Below are positions 41,028 to 49,962 of a DNA stretch of 64,000 nucleotides, in pieces. The notes beneath the pieces were generated by a model that worked only from the letters and a program-made list of their open reading frames with translations, was not told where the DNA came from and made no database searches. Made by a program: the position numbers and the translations under genes. This DNA comes from Salarchaeum japonicum_A (lineage in GTDB: Archaea; Halobacteriota; Halobacteria; Halobacteriales; Halobacteriaceae), in NCBI RefSeq assembly GCF_049705945.1, contig NZ_JBNAMV010000004.1:1612001-1676000 (forward strand), given 5' to 3'. The number at the start of each line of letters is the position of its first letter. Position 1 is the first letter of the stretch.

Positions 41028-41335
41028 CCCATCGGCGCCATCGTCGCCGTGAACACCGCGATGTCGTCGCTCTCGTTGCGCGCGCCGTGCGGAACGCCCG
41101 GTTCGTGGACGACGACGCTCGGCGCGTCCACGGACTGCTCGTCGTCGCCCTGTACGACGACGACCGACCCCTCGACGACGTGAAATGAGTTTGTCTGCCC
41201 GGGATGCTCGTGCGGACTGAGTTCGCCACCGGGGCCGAGCGCGAACGCCTTCACGAGAACGTCCTCTGAGTAATACAGTTCCGTGGTCTTCACTTCGCCC
41301 GCGTCGGGCGCGAAGTCGAGGTCGTGTACGTCCAT
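41024..41335 (-). CDS. Cupin-domain protein
   Basis: A 103-residue single-domain cupin. Metal-binding motif 1 is LSPHEHPGQTNSFHVVEGSVVVV (PHEHP plus E of VVEG) and motif 2 ends in VVHEPGVPHGARNES, supplying the last His. Such small cupins bind Mn, Fe or Zn; function unknown. Last gene of the minus-strand group pyrG - guaAb - methyltransferase - DUF7126-like - cupin. Confidence 0.87.
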   Translation of the reverse strand: MDVHDLDFAPDAGEVKTTELYYSEDVLVKAFALGPGGELSPHEHPGQTNSFHVVEGSVVVVQGDDEQSVDAPSVVVHEPGVPHGARNESDDIAVFTATMAPMG

Positions 41336-41359
41336 ACCGGCGCGTGGGCGCGGAGCTAC

Positions 41360-41686
41360 TTAGGCTTCGACGCCGCCGACGAGTTCCTCCGCGACGAGGT
41401 CCGCGTCGAGGAGTTCGGTGTCGAGCGCGAGGTCGAGCTGGCCGCGTACGAACTCCGGAATCGTGTCCGGCGAGTAGACGACGGTCTTCAAGCGGTCGTT
41501 CAGCTCCAGCGCGACCGACACCGCGGTCGACTCGCCCACGTCGGTGAGAATCAGCATGTCCGCGTCCGCGACGCCCGCCGACTCCAGTTCCGCGGCACTC
41601 CCGAGGTCGATGCGTTCGACCGACACGCCCTGTTCGGCGAGCGCGTCGCCGAGTCCGCGGTCGGGGCCAACGAGAATTGCCTTCAT
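41360..41686 (-). CDS. Small Rossmann-like protein (DUF7126-like)
   Basis: A 108-residue alpha/beta protein starting MKAILVGPDRGLGDALAEQGV, with DADMLILTDVGESTAVSVALELN and VVYSPDTIPEFVRGQLDLAL, resembling a TrkA-N Rossmann half without a full dinucleotide motif. Similar haloarchaeal proteins have been labelled CTP synthetase in databases, apparently from being near pyrG; the sequence has no CTP synthase motif. Conserved proximity to pyrG/guaA here may mean a nucleotide-related role. Confidence 0.72.
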   Translation of the reverse strand: MKAILVGPDRGLGDALAEQGVSVERIDLGSAAELESAGVADADMLILTDVGESTAVSVALELNDRLKTVVYSPDTIPEFVRGQLDLALDTELLDADLVAEELVGGVEA

Positions 41687-41727
41687 ACTCGGGAGTCAGC
41701 GCCCGGTAGATATGAATCTGGCGTCGA

Positions 41728-42495
41728 CTACGCGACCGCCCAGAACCGCACGCTCCGCGGAATCCGCCAGAGCGCCTCCGGCAGGTCGCGAGCGCCCGGT
41801 TCGTTCTCCGCGACGTGCGGGTGCTGGTGTTCGACCAACCGATGCACGTTGAACCCGGCGTCGACCAACGCGTTGTACCGGGCGTCTATCGGGCGGTTGA
41901 ACACCGTGAGCGGGGTCGCGTACTCCTCGTCGATGGTGAGTTCGCGCGGCCCGGGGTCGAGGTAGTCGTCCTCGACGGTCGCGGTCTCGGCGTCGAACGC
42001 CTCGTACAGCGGGTGGGGGACGCTGAGCACGAACACGCCGCCGGGCCGGAGGACGCGGTGGGCTTCCGCGAGCGCGCGGCCGAGGTCTTCGACCATCTGG
42101 AACGCCGCCTCCGAGGACGCGAGGTCGAAGCTGTCGTCCGGGAACGGAAGGTCGGTCAGGTCGCCCTGCACGAATCCGGCGTCGACGCCGTAGAAGTCGC
42201 GGAGGCGGCGCGCGTGCCCGAGCTGTTCCTCAGAGAGATCCAAACCGGTGGACTCCGCACCCATCCGTGCGGCGCCGACGGTTCCCTGGCCGCCGCCGCA
42301 GCCGAGTTCGACGTAGTCCGCGTCCTCGATGTCGGTCACGTCGACGAGGGACTGCTCGGCGAACCCGGGGGCGTCCGGTTCGAACGGCGACGGCGCGGGC
42401 GGCAAGTCCTCGTCCGTGTCCGCGTTCCACGCCGCTTGGAAGGCGTCGCTCCACTCGTTCCACAGCCGACGGTTCGACTGCGTGTGGTCGTCCAT
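41728..42495 (-). CDS. Class I SAM-dependent methyltransferase
   Basis: A 255-residue Rossmann-fold methyltransferase. SAM motif I is YVELGCGGGQGTVGAAR, motif II GLDLSEEQLGHA, motif post-II GDLTDLPFPDDSFDLASSEAAF and motif III VLRPGGVFVLSVPHPLYEAF, all in order. ATG at 42495 chosen because the upstream residues are Arg-rich and out of family. The substrate, probably a small molecule, cannot be told. Follows guaAb by 44 nt. Confidence 0.9.
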   Translation of the reverse strand: MDDHTQSNRRLWNEWSDAFQAAWNADTDEDLPPAPSPFEPDAPGFAEQSLVDVTDIEDADYVELGCGGGQGTVGAARMGAESTGLDLSEEQLGHARRLRDFYGVDAGFVQGDLTDLPFPDDSFDLASSEAAFQMVEDLGRALAEAHRVLRPGGVFVLSVPHPLYEAFDAETATVEDDYLDPGPRELTIDEEYATPLTVFNRPIDARYNALVDAGFNVHRLVEHQHPHVAENEPGARDLPEALWRIPRSVRFWAVA

Positions 42496-42539
42496 ACGCC
42501 GCCTCGAACGCCCCGCGAGAAGAAGGTTCGGCCGCGCTG

Positions 42540-43457
42540 TTATTCGTACTCGATGGTGGCGGGCGGCTTGTGCGTCACGTCGTAGACGACGCGACTCACG
42601 TCCTCGACGGTGCCCGTGATTCGACTCTGCAACCGCTGGAGGGTCTCCCAGTCGAGTTCCTGGGCGCGCGCGGTCATGCCGTCCCGGCTCTCGACGGAGC
42701 GAACCGCGACGACGTGGCCGTGCACGCGGTTGTCGCCCTTCACGCCGGTCGCGCGGCCGAGCACGGCGGCGAACGCCTGCCACGGCTCGTACTCCTCCAG
42801 TTCGTCCTCCACGATGTGCGTCGCCTCGCGGGCGACCCGGACCTTCTCCGCGGTGACTTCGCCGACGACGCGCACGGCGAGTCCGGGGCCGGGGAACGGC
42901 ATGCGCTCCGAGATGACTTCTTCGAGGCCGAGTTCGCGTGCGACCGACCGCACCTCGTCCTTGTAGAGGTCGCGCAGCGGTTCGACGATACCCTCGAAGT
43001 CCACGGCGTCGGGGAGACCGCCGACGTTGTGGTGGCTCTTGATGTTCCCCTCGCTCTCGATGCGGTCGGGGTAGATGGTGCCCTGCACGAGGTAGTCCGC
43101 GTCCGTCTCGCCCGCGACGGTCTCGAACTCTCGAATGAACTGCTCGCCGATGACCTTCCGCTTCTCCTCGGGGTCGGTGACGCCCTCGAGCGCGCCGAGG
43201 AAGCGGTCCGCGGCGTCGACGACGCGCAGACTGTCCATGTACCCGAACACGTCCGCGATCTCCTCCGTCTCGCCCTTCCGCATCAGGCCGGTATCGACGT
43301 AGACGGGCACGAGCTGTTCGCCGACGGCCTCGTACGCGAGCGCCGCCGCCGTCGACGAGTCGACGCCGCCCGAGAGCGCGATGATGGCCGTGCTGTCACC
43401 GAGTTCGTCGCTGATCTCGGCTTTGGCCTCCTCGATGAACTCGTCTACGTCCACCAT
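42540..43457 (-). CDS. guaAb: GMP synthase, ATP-pyrophosphatase subunit
   Basis: A 305-residue archaeal GuaA subunit B, which adenylates XMP and aminates it to GMP. P-loop ALSGGVDSSTAAALAYEAVG near residues 29-48, GTIYPDRIES, HHNVGGLPD, and the C-terminal dimer/XMP segment ERMPFPGPGLAVRV, ending in TVEDVSRVVYDVTHKPPATIEYE. The glutaminase subunit guaAa is separate in archaea and is not in the window. The start ATG overlaps the pyrG stop (TGATG), giving coupling to CTP synthase. Confidence 0.95.
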   Translation of the reverse strand: MVDVDEFIEEAKAEISDELGDSTAIIALSGGVDSSTAAALAYEAVGEQLVPVYVDTGLMRKGETEEIADVFGYMDSLRVVDAADRFLGALEGVTDPEEKRKVIGEQFIREFETVAGETDADYLVQGTIYPDRIESEGNIKSHHNVGGLPDAVDFEGIVEPLRDLYKDEVRSVARELGLEEVISERMPFPGPGLAVRVVGEVTAEKVRVAREATHIVEDELEEYEPWQAFAAVLGRATGVKGDNRVHGHVVAVRSVESRDGMTARAQELDWETLQRLQSRITGTVEDVSRVVYDVTHKPPATIEYE

Positions 43458-45085
43458 CAGGCGGTCACCTCCGTCTCCGCGAGCACCGCCTGCAGCAGCC
43501 CGACGAACGGCGGGCTGGCGCGGCCGGGGCGACTCCGGAACTCGGGGTGGAACTGCGTCCCGAGGAAGTACGGGTGCGAGTCGAGTTCGACAATCTCCAT
43601 GCGGTTATTCGCGTGCCCGCTGAACGTCAAGCCGTCGCTCGTGAGGTCGTCGATGTACTCGGGATTGACCTCGTAGCGGTGGCGGTGGCGTTCCGTACAG
43701 GAGGTTTCGCCGTACACGTCGTGCGCGAGCGTCCCGGGGTCGATGTCGGTCTCGTGCGCGCCGAGCCGCATCGTCCCGCCGAGGTCCTCCATGTCGTACT
43801 GCTCGGGCAGCAGGTCGATGACCGGATACGGCGTGTCCTCCTCGATTTCGGCGGAGTGCGCGCCCTCCAGTCCGAGGACGTTCCGCGCGTACTCCACGAC
43901 CGCGAGCTGGAACCCCAGACAGAGGCCGAGGAAGGGCACGCCGTTCTCGCGGGCGTACCGCACGGCCTCGAGCTTCCCCTTGATTCCGCGGCTCCCGAAG
44001 CCGCCGGGGACGACGATGCCGTCCGCGGATTCGAGGCGTTCGCGGTGTTCGTCGTTCATCTTCTCCGAGTCCACCCACTGGACGTTCACGTCCACGCGCT
44101 CGTGCAGGCCGGCGTGCTTGAGGGACTCGTGAATCGAGATGTAGGCGTCCTCCAGCGCGTACTTCCCGACGAGCGCGATGTCGACGTCGCCCTCGGTGTC
44201 GCGCGTGACGAGGTCGCGCCACTCGGTCGACCGCTCGCTCGCGGGAAGCGCGTCGCCGTCGATGGCGAGTTCGCTCATCACGTACTCGTCCAGTCCCTCC
44301 TCTTCGAGCATCAGCGGAACGTGGTAGATGTCCTCCACGTCCGGGTTCGAGAACACGGCGTCCGTCGGCACGTCGCAGAACAGCGCGATCTTCTCCTTTA
44401 CGCTCTCCTCCAACCGGTTCGGGTTCCGTCCGACGAGGATGTCGGGCTGGAGACCGATACTCCGCAGTTCCTTCACGGAGTGCTGGGTCGGCTTCGTCTT
44501 CTGCTCGCCGTTCTTCGAATCGGGGACGAGCGTGACGTGCGTGAACAGGAGGTCGTCGTCGTCCTGCTCGTGACTGAACTGCCGGAGCGCTTCGAGGTAC
44601 GGCATCCCCTCGATGTCCCCGACGGTGCCGCCGATTTCGACGAGGCACACGTCGCTCCCCTCGGCCGCCTCCCGGATGCGGCGCTTGATGTCGTCGGTCA
44701 CGTGCGGAATCACTTGCACGGTCTTCCCGAGGTAGTCGCCGGCACGCTCGCGCTCGATGACCTCCTGGTACACCTTTCCCGTGGTGACGTTGTGGTCGGA
44801 GGTCATGTCCACGTCGAGGAAACGCTCGTAGTTCCCGAGGTCGAGGTCGACCTCGCCCCCGTCCTTCAGGACGTACACCTCGCCGTGCTGGTATGGGTTC
44901 ATCGTCCCGGCGTCGACGTTCAGGTAGGGGTCCACCTTGACAGCGGTCACGTCGAAACCGGCGTTCGAGAGAAGTCGTCCGAGACTCGCGGCCGTGATAC
45001 CCTTCCCCAGGCCGGACATCACGCCCCCGGTAACGAACACGAATTTGTTGCCCAGTGATGGGTCGTATCCGGTCTCCGTCGGCAT
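43457..45085 (-). CDS. pyrG: CTP synthase
   Basis: A 542-residue PyrG that makes CTP from UTP, ATP and glutamine. N-terminal synthetase domain FVFVTGGVMSGLGKGITAASLG and VDPYLNVDAGTMNPYQHGEV; C-terminal glutaminase domain with GVPFLGLCLGFQLAV (nucleophilic Cys) and GTQFHPEFRSRPGRASPPF (His, Glu). Length is normal for the family. ATG at 45085 chosen for the standard N-terminus; translationally overlapped by guaAb downstream. Confidence 0.97.
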   Translation of the reverse strand: MPTETGYDPSLGNKFVFVTGGVMSGLGKGITAASLGRLLSNAGFDVTAVKVDPYLNVDAGTMNPYQHGEVYVLKDGGEVDLDLGNYERFLDVDMTSDHNVTTGKVYQEVIERERAGDYLGKTVQVIPHVTDDIKRRIREAAEGSDVCLVEIGGTVGDIEGMPYLEALRQFSHEQDDDDLLFTHVTLVPDSKNGEQKTKPTQHSVKELRSIGLQPDILVGRNPNRLEESVKEKIALFCDVPTDAVFSNPDVEDIYHVPLMLEEEGLDEYVMSELAIDGDALPASERSTEWRDLVTRDTEGDVDIALVGKYALEDAYISIHESLKHAGLHERVDVNVQWVDSEKMNDEHRERLESADGIVVPGGFGSRGIKGKLEAVRYARENGVPFLGLCLGFQLAVVEYARNVLGLEGAHSAEIEEDTPYPVIDLLPEQYDMEDLGGTMRLGAHETDIDPGTLAHDVYGETSCTERHRHRYEVNPEYIDDLTSDGLTFSGHANNRMEIVELDSHPYFLGTQFHPEFRSRPGRASPPFVGLLQAVLAETEVTA

Positions 45086-45151
45086 ACTGTCTGTCCGCAA
45101 TCCCCGCTCTAAACCGTTTCGGAGACCGGGCGATTGGGCCGTGTTGACAGC

Positions 45152-46126
45152 CTACTCGGCGTCCCGGGGGATTCCTTGGAGCGTGTTCGAGTTGTCGTAG
45201 ATGACGAACTGGCCCGCGGATTCCGTGCGCTTCGCGATGGCGACCACGCGCATGATGTACGTGCCGAGCAGGACGATGGGCGCGAGCGACGCGACGTGCA
45301 CGCCGACGACCAGCCAGTGCGACCGCGGGAGCTGGTCGATGTGCAGGAGGACGAAGGACATCGCGACGATGGCGGGAAGCGCGACGAGGAAGAGGTCGCG
45401 GGAGAGGTTCGCGAACTCCCGGCGGAAGTAGAGCGTCTTGAAGTACTCTCTCGTGGTCGCGAGGTACTGCAGGAGGTCGAGCATGTCCCCGATGGTTTCG
45501 TCCACGGACTCCGGGAGGTCGCCGTCGCCCTCCGCCCGCAACCGCTGGAGGTCGTTCACTTGGCGCTCGTAGTCGTACGCGAGCGTCGCGAGCACCACGT
45601 CGAGCGGGCCGGCCGCGTCGTCCAGTTTCGCGTTCAGGTCGGCGGTCGCGCGGCCGAGGTCGTCGAGGTAGGCGTCGAAGTCCTCCCGGAATTCGAGGTC
45701 GGTCGCGGGGATGCGCTCTTCGAGGTACTGCGCGCGCTCCACGATGTCGCCGGTGAGCACGCGCAGGAACGCCGACGGCTCCCCGGGCACGTGGTCGAAC
45801 TCCGTCACGTCCTCCAAGCGGTGGCGGAACTGGGAGACGGAGCGGATGCGGCCGAACTGCTGGCCGAGCGGGTTCTGCTCGCCGGAGACGAAGAGGCTGT
45901 TCACGGAGACGACGATGGAGACGAGGAGGAAGTTCCCGCTCAACAGCGTCGTCACGAGCGGCACCACCGTCTGGTGCCGGGAGAGCGTCTGCCCGAGACC
46001 GCCCGTCACCAGGTGGCCGACCGGGCCGAACAGCAAGAACAGCAGGACGACCGCGATGGTCGTGACCGTCAGCCGGTTCCCCCGGTACACGAGCCACTCG
46101 GTCGCGCGCGCCACGAGCGAGACCAT
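45152..46126 (-). CDS. Four-TM membrane protein of unknown family (paralogue A)
   Basis: A 324-residue protein with two hydrophobic N-terminal segments (about residues 21-42 and 56-78), a central hydrophilic region of about 140 residues, and two C-terminal segments ending in a cytoplasmic tail. It shares motifs with the protein at 49963-51009: PSAFLRVL after the second segment, REYFKTLYFRREFANLSRDLFLVALPAIVA, and YIMRVVAIAKRTES. Topology is bestrophin-like in number of segments but no bestrophin signature is evident; function unknown. ATG at 46126 follows a GTG. It is upstream of pyrG with a 66-nt gap. Confidence 0.8.
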   Translation of the reverse strand: MVSLVARATEWLVYRGNRLTVTTIAVVLLFLLFGPVGHLVTGGLGQTLSRHQTVVPLVTTLLSGNFLLVSIVVSVNSLFVSGEQNPLGQQFGRIRSVSQFRHRLEDVTEFDHVPGEPSAFLRVLTGDIVERAQYLEERIPATDLEFREDFDAYLDDLGRATADLNAKLDDAAGPLDVVLATLAYDYERQVNDLQRLRAEGDGDLPESVDETIGDMLDLLQYLATTREYFKTLYFRREFANLSRDLFLVALPAIVAMSFVLLHIDQLPRSHWLVVGVHVASLAPIVLLGTYIMRVVAIAKRTESAGQFVIYDNSNTLQGIPRDAE

Positions 46127-46225
46127 CACTCGGGCGTGCGAGCGCCCCCCGGTTAGTGGTTCGGGCCGACACCGCGGCCGCCGGTACGCGGAGGGTTTTG
46201 TGTCGCCCGCACAACGTTCGGAGTG

Positions 46226-47245
46226 ATGTCAGAAAACACCATGCGCGCGGTGCAGGTGCCGGAGGCGGGCGGCGAGTTCGACGTCGTCGAAACCGCCGTG
46301 CCAGACCCGGACGCCGACGAGGTCCGGGTCGCGGTGGACGCGTGCGGCGTCTGCCACAGCGACGCGATGGCGAAGGAAGGCCTCGCGCCCGGTATCGACT
46401 ACCCGCGAGTGCCCGGCCACGAGGTCGTCGGGCGCGTCGACGCGGTCGGCGACGACGTGACCGAGTGGAGCGAGGGCGACCGCGTCGGCGTCGGCTGGCA
46501 CGGCGGCCACTGCTTCACGTGCGAGGCGTGTCGCCGCGGCGACTTCATCAACTGCGAGAACGCCGACGTGACCGGCCTCGACTTCGACGGCGGGTACGCC
46601 GAGTACACGGTCGCGCCCCGCGAAGCGCTCGCCGCCGTCCCGGACGGCCTCGACGCGACCGACGCCGCCCCCCTCCTCTGCGCGGGTATCACGACCTACA
46701 ACGCCCTCCGGAACAGCGACGCCCGCCCCGGCGATTTGGTCGCCGTGCAGGGCGTCGGCGGCCTCGGCCACCTCGGCATTCAGTACGCCCGCGAGGCCGG
46801 GTTCGAGGTCGTCGCGCTCTCCCGCGGCACCGACAAGAAGGAGCGCGCGCTCGACCTCGGCGCGGACCACTACGTCGACACCGAGAGCGAGGACGCCGCC
46901 GCGGCACTCCAGGAACTCGGCGGTGCGCGCGTCGTGCTCGCCACCGCGCCGTCCGCGGACGCCATCGAGTCCGTGGTCGGCGGTCTCGGCACGGACGGCG
47001 AGGTCGTCGCGGTCGGCATCCCGCCGGAGACGGTCGGCGTGGACGTGAACACGCTCGTCGGCACGCGCGGGTCGGTCTCCGGCTGGGCGTCCGGCACCGC
47101 CCGCGACTCCCAGGACACCCTTGAGTTCAGCGCGCTCCGCGACGTGACGCCCGAAATCGAGACGTTCGACCTCGCGGACGCGAGCGACGCCTACGAGCGG
47201 ATGCTCGCGAGCGAGGTCAGGTTCCGCGCCGTCCTCACGCCCTAA
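46226..47245 (+). CDS. Zinc-dependent alcohol dehydrogenase (MDR)
   Basis: A 339-residue medium-chain alcohol dehydrogenase with both zinc sites intact: catalytic ligands CGVCHSD and GHEVVG, and structural cysteines in GHCFTCEACRRGDFINC. Cofactor site VAVQGVGGLGHLGIQYAREAGFEVVALSRG, the motif of NAD(P)-dependent enzymes with an AdhP-like profile. It should oxidise primary alcohols or reduce aldehydes. Start ATG at 46226, one codon after a GTG. The last 11 nt overlap the convergent alpha/beta hydrolase gene. Confidence 0.93.
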   Translation: MSENTMRAVQVPEAGGEFDVVETAVPDPDADEVRVAVDACGVCHSDAMAKEGLAPGIDYPRVPGHEVVGRVDAVGDDVTEWSEGDRVGVGWHGGHCFTCEACRRGDFINCENADVTGLDFDGGYAEYTVAPREALAAVPDGLDATDAAPLLCAGITTYNALRNSDARPGDLVAVQGVGGLGHLGIQYAREAGFEVVALSRGTDKKERALDLGADHYVDTESEDAAAALQELGGARVVLATAPSADAIESVVGGLGTDGEVVAVGIPPETVGVDVNTLVGTRGSVSGWASGTARDSQDTLEFSALRDVTPEIETFDLADASDAYERMLASEVRFRAVLTP

Positions 47246-47837
47246 CGCTCGCCACCAGGAACTCCCCCGCGGCCTCGGCGACCTGGTCGGTCTTCCCGAC
47301 GAAGAAGTGGTCTGCGGACAGTTCGACGACGGTCATTCCGTTTTCGCGGGCGCGCTCGACGACCGGCCGCCAGTCCGCCGTGGTGTCGCGTTCGCCGTAC
47401 ACGACCTGCGTCGGCACGACGATGTCGTCGAGCGCGTCCGCAGCGCTCAGGCCGCATTCGAGTTCCGCGGTCGGCGCGAGCAGGCTCACCGCGAACACCT
47501 CGATTTCGGTCGTCGCGGCGGCGAGCGCGGCTATCGAGCCGCCGAAACTGAACCCGAACACGCCCACGCGCTCGTACCCGTCAGCGGCCCATCGGAGCGC
47601 GTTCCGGGCGTCCTCGCGCTCGCCCCGCCCCTCGTCCCAGGGCCCGTAGTCGAACCGGAGGCACGCGATGTCGCGTTCGGTGAGGTAGTCGCTGACGGCG
47701 CTGAGGCGGGCGTCGCCGCGGTGGCCGCGGTGCTGTGGATGCGGCGGGCACGCGACCACGCACGCGTCCGCGTCCCGCGAGCCGTCGAGCGTGGCTTCGA
47801 CGCGCCGAGCGCCCGGTACGAACACGGTTTCTCCCAT
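47235..47837 (-). CDS. Alpha/beta hydrolase (dienelactone-hydrolase-like)
   Basis: A 200-residue alpha/beta hydrolase. The nucleophile elbow is GVFGFSFGGSIAAL (GFSFG), the acid is in VVYGERDTTAD, the His in LSADHFFVGK; RFDYGPWDEGRGER holds the oxyanion region. Small such proteins in haloarchaea act as esterases or thioesterases; the substrate is not known. Convergent with the alcohol dehydrogenase gene, overlapping by 11 nt. Confidence 0.9.
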   Translation of the reverse strand: MGETVFVPGARRVEATLDGSRDADACVVACPPHPQHRGHRGDARLSAVSDYLTERDIACLRFDYGPWDEGRGEREDARNALRWAADGYERVGVFGFSFGGSIAALAAATTEIEVFAVSLLAPTAELECGLSAADALDDIVVPTQVVYGERDTTADWRPVVERARENGMTVVELSADHFFVGKTDQVAEAAGEFLVASVRA

Positions 47838-47886
47838 ACGCGGGGTCTCGACGGCCGGACGGTTAGCGGTGGTGTTCGCCGGCGAG

Positions 47887-47896
47887 AATTTTAACC
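47887..47896 (+). promoter_or_regulatory. TATA-like box for pspA
   Basis: AATTTTAACC, 22-31 nt upstream of the ATG at 47918, which is the expected haloarchaeal TATA position. The segment GAGGGGG before the ATG could act as a weak ribosome-binding site. Confidence 0.5.
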
Positions 47897-47917
47897 GTGG
47901 AGGACGAACGAGGGGGT

Positions 47918-48709
47918 ATGGGACTGCTCTCGCGACTCTCGTACGCGGTCCGGTCGAAACTGAACGCGCTCGTCGGGCGGACGGAGAACCCGCAGGACGC
48001 CCTCGATTACTCCTACGAGCGGATGCGGGACGAACGCCAGAACGTCCGGGAGAGCCTCGCCGACCTCACCGCGCAGAAGAAACGACTCGAAGCCCAGCGC
48101 TCGCGATTGAACGAGAACGTGGAGAAGCACGCACAGCAGGCGGAGGAGGCGATGCGGCAGGACCGGGAGGACCTCGCGCGCCGCGCGCTGGAGAAGAAGC
48201 AGGCGAAGGTCCAGCAGATGAAGGAGTTGGACGAACAGCTCGCGGAACTGGAGCGCACGCAGGCGGACGTGGAGGAGAAGAAAGAACAGCTCGACCAGCG
48301 CATCGAGGAGTTCCGCACGAAGAAGGAGACGATGAAGGCGCGCCACGACGCCGCGGAAGCGCAGAGCCGGGTGAACGAGGCGTTGACGGGCGTCGGCGGG
48401 GAGATGGGCGAAGTGAATCGGGCGGTCGAGCGCGCGACCGAGCGCACCGAGGAGATGGAGGCGCGCGCCGCCGCGCTGGACGAACTCGAAGACCGGGGAG
48501 CGCTCGAAGCGACGACCGGCGAGGACGAAATCACGACGGAACTCCGCGCGGAGCGAAGCGAGAACGAGGTGGACGCGGAACTGGCGACGCTCCGCGAGGA
48601 AGTTCAGGGCGAACGCAGCGTGAGCGAGGCGGAGGAGGACGCCGAATCCGAGGTGTCCGAGGAAGCGGTCGAGGAGGAACTCGAAGAGTTGCGCGAGGAC
48701 GACGCCTGA
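47918..48709 (+). CDS. pspA: PspA/IM30 family protein
   Basis: A 263-residue PspA/Vipp1 homologue. Almost the entire length is coiled coil: MGLLSRLSYAVRSKLNALVGRTENPQDALDYSYERMRDE begins with the amphipathic membrane-binding helix (first 20 residues), then long charged helices with ESLADLTAQKKRLEAQ and MKELDEQLAELERT. PspA/IM30 proteins are ESCRT-III-like and stabilise membranes under stress. The tail (about residues 215-263) is Glu-rich. The last 106 nt overlap the 3' end of the lipoprotein gene on the other strand. Confidence 0.92.
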   Translation: MGLLSRLSYAVRSKLNALVGRTENPQDALDYSYERMRDERQNVRESLADLTAQKKRLEAQRSRLNENVEKHAQQAEEAMRQDREDLARRALEKKQAKVQQMKELDEQLAELERTQADVEEKKEQLDQRIEEFRTKKETMKARHDAAEAQSRVNEALTGVGGEMGEVNRAVERATERTEEMEARAAALDELEDRGALEATTGEDEITTELRAERSENEVDAELATLREEVQGERSVSEAEEDAESEVSEEAVEEELEELREDDA

Positions 48710-49893
48710 ACGAGCGCCCGCACGGACGTTTCGTTCACGCCTGAGACCACCGTCACCGTCTCGCCCTCGCTCGCGATGGCGGTGTAGAACCGCGGGGTCG
48801 TGTCCGTCGCGGGAACGACGAGCAGTCCGTCTTTTTCCGTTGCGTTCCGGGAGTCGAGCAGTCCGTGCCACGCGGCCGCGAACGCGCCGGCTTCGCTCTC
48901 GTTCTGCCACGCCGTCCGCCAGTGCACCGGCGCGTCCGGACCGTCGTAGTACGTCATGCGGTCGTTCCGCCAGCCGAACGCCGCGCTCGCCGCGTCTTCC
49001 GTCTGGACGCCGTTCGCGCGGAGCGCGAGCCGAATCCCGAGTTCACCCACGGTGTCGTACTGGACCGGCGTCAGATCGCTCGTGCGCGGCGGGTCCGCGA
49101 CCGCGGGTTTCGTCGCGTTCACGCCCGGATGGAGGAGCGCGCGCGTGCTGTTCGGGGGTGACCGGAGCACCGCGTTCCGCTCGGCGGTCGTGGTCGCCCG
49201 TTCACGGATGTATTCGTAGCCGTAGTGGTAGTAGGCCCCCGAGAACGCGGCCTGCCAGCGCTCGCGCGTCACCGACCCGAACGGAACCACCGGGAGGGAC
49301 GCGTTCGAGAGGGAGCGGTTCCGGTAGGCGACTGCGGTCGCCTGCGCGTCGCCCTCGATGACGGCGCGAACGGCGAGCGCGCGGTCGGTGTCGAGCAAGC
49401 CCGAGGTCCCGATCTGCACGGCGGTGAAGTCGTGCTGGTACTGGAGGGCGTGCGTGAGTTCGTGCGCGAGCACCAACTCCTGCGGGTAGGCGTCCACGTT
49501 CTCGCGCAGGACGACGCGCGGCCCGCTGTACGTCACGCCGAGCACGTTCCCGGCGGGGACGCTCGCGTTCGTTTTGAGGCCGAGCGCCACCGCGCCCGCG
49601 GGGTCGATGCCGAGCGCGCTATCCCGAATGTCGCGCTCGCCGCCGGACCTCAGCATGGCTTCCTCGACGCGAATCGTCCCGGTCGCGTTCAGGTCGCGGA
49701 GGCGTTCGACGCGTTCCAAGACGCGCGGGCCGTCGTAGGGGATGGTCGCGTCCTCGTACGCGAGCGGGCCGTCCGGCGGCACGTCCGTCGTGTCCGCCGG
49801 GCCGCTCGTCGTCGTGACGGTGGTGTCCGCGGTGGGGGCCGAACAGCCCGCGACCAGCAGAAGGAGGACGGCGAGGAGGGCGCGTGCCTGCAT
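48604..49893 (-). CDS. HExxH-containing lipoprotein, Hvo_1808-like surface protein
   Basis: A 429-residue predicted surface lipoprotein. The N-terminus MQARALLAVLLLLVAGCSAP has a lipobox with Cys17. The zinc-protease motif HELTHALQYQ is at residues 144-153, the only HExxH in the chain, and the family matches the Hvo_1808-type surface proteins. The C-terminus is a low-complexity Ser-rich tail (about the last 30 residues) encoded opposite the Glu-rich tail of pspA, with which it overlaps by 106 nt. Several NxS/T sequons are present. ATG at 49893 preferred to a GTG at 49902. Proteolysis is inferred from the motif. Confidence 0.85.
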   Translation of the reverse strand: MQARALLAVLLLLVAGCSAPTADTTVTTTSGPADTTDVPPDGPLAYEDATIPYDGPRVLERVERLRDLNATGTIRVEEAMLRSGGERDIRDSALGIDPAGAVALGLKTNASVPAGNVLGVTYSGPRVVLRENVDAYPQELVLAHELTHALQYQHDFTAVQIGTSGLLDTDRALAVRAVIEGDAQATAVAYRNRSLSNASLPVVPFGSVTRERWQAAFSGAYYHYGYEYIRERATTTAERNAVLRSPPNSTRALLHPGVNATKPAVADPPRTSDLTPVQYDTVGELGIRLALRANGVQTEDAASAAFGWRNDRMTYYDGPDAPVHWRTAWQNESEAGAFAAAWHGLLDSRNATEKDGLLVVPATDTTPRFYTAIASEGETVTVVSGVNETSVRALVQASSSRNSSSSSSTASSDTSDSASSSASLTLRSP

Positions 49894-49962
49894 GCGGGAC
49901 ACGTCCGACCGCCGTCACATAAGGCCGTCGCCCCTTTCACGGTGGCCGTAGAACCGTCCCGT

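Noticed and set aside
41360..41686. CTP synthetase label for the small Rossmann-like protein near pyrG
   Set aside because: No CTP synthase or glutaminase motif; the true pyrG is at 43457-45085. The label seems to come from neighbourhood only.
43605..46214. 869-residue frame on the minus strand through pyrG and beyond
   Set aside because: Out of frame with pyrG on the same strand, Arg/Pro-rich, no motif; pyrG explains the region.
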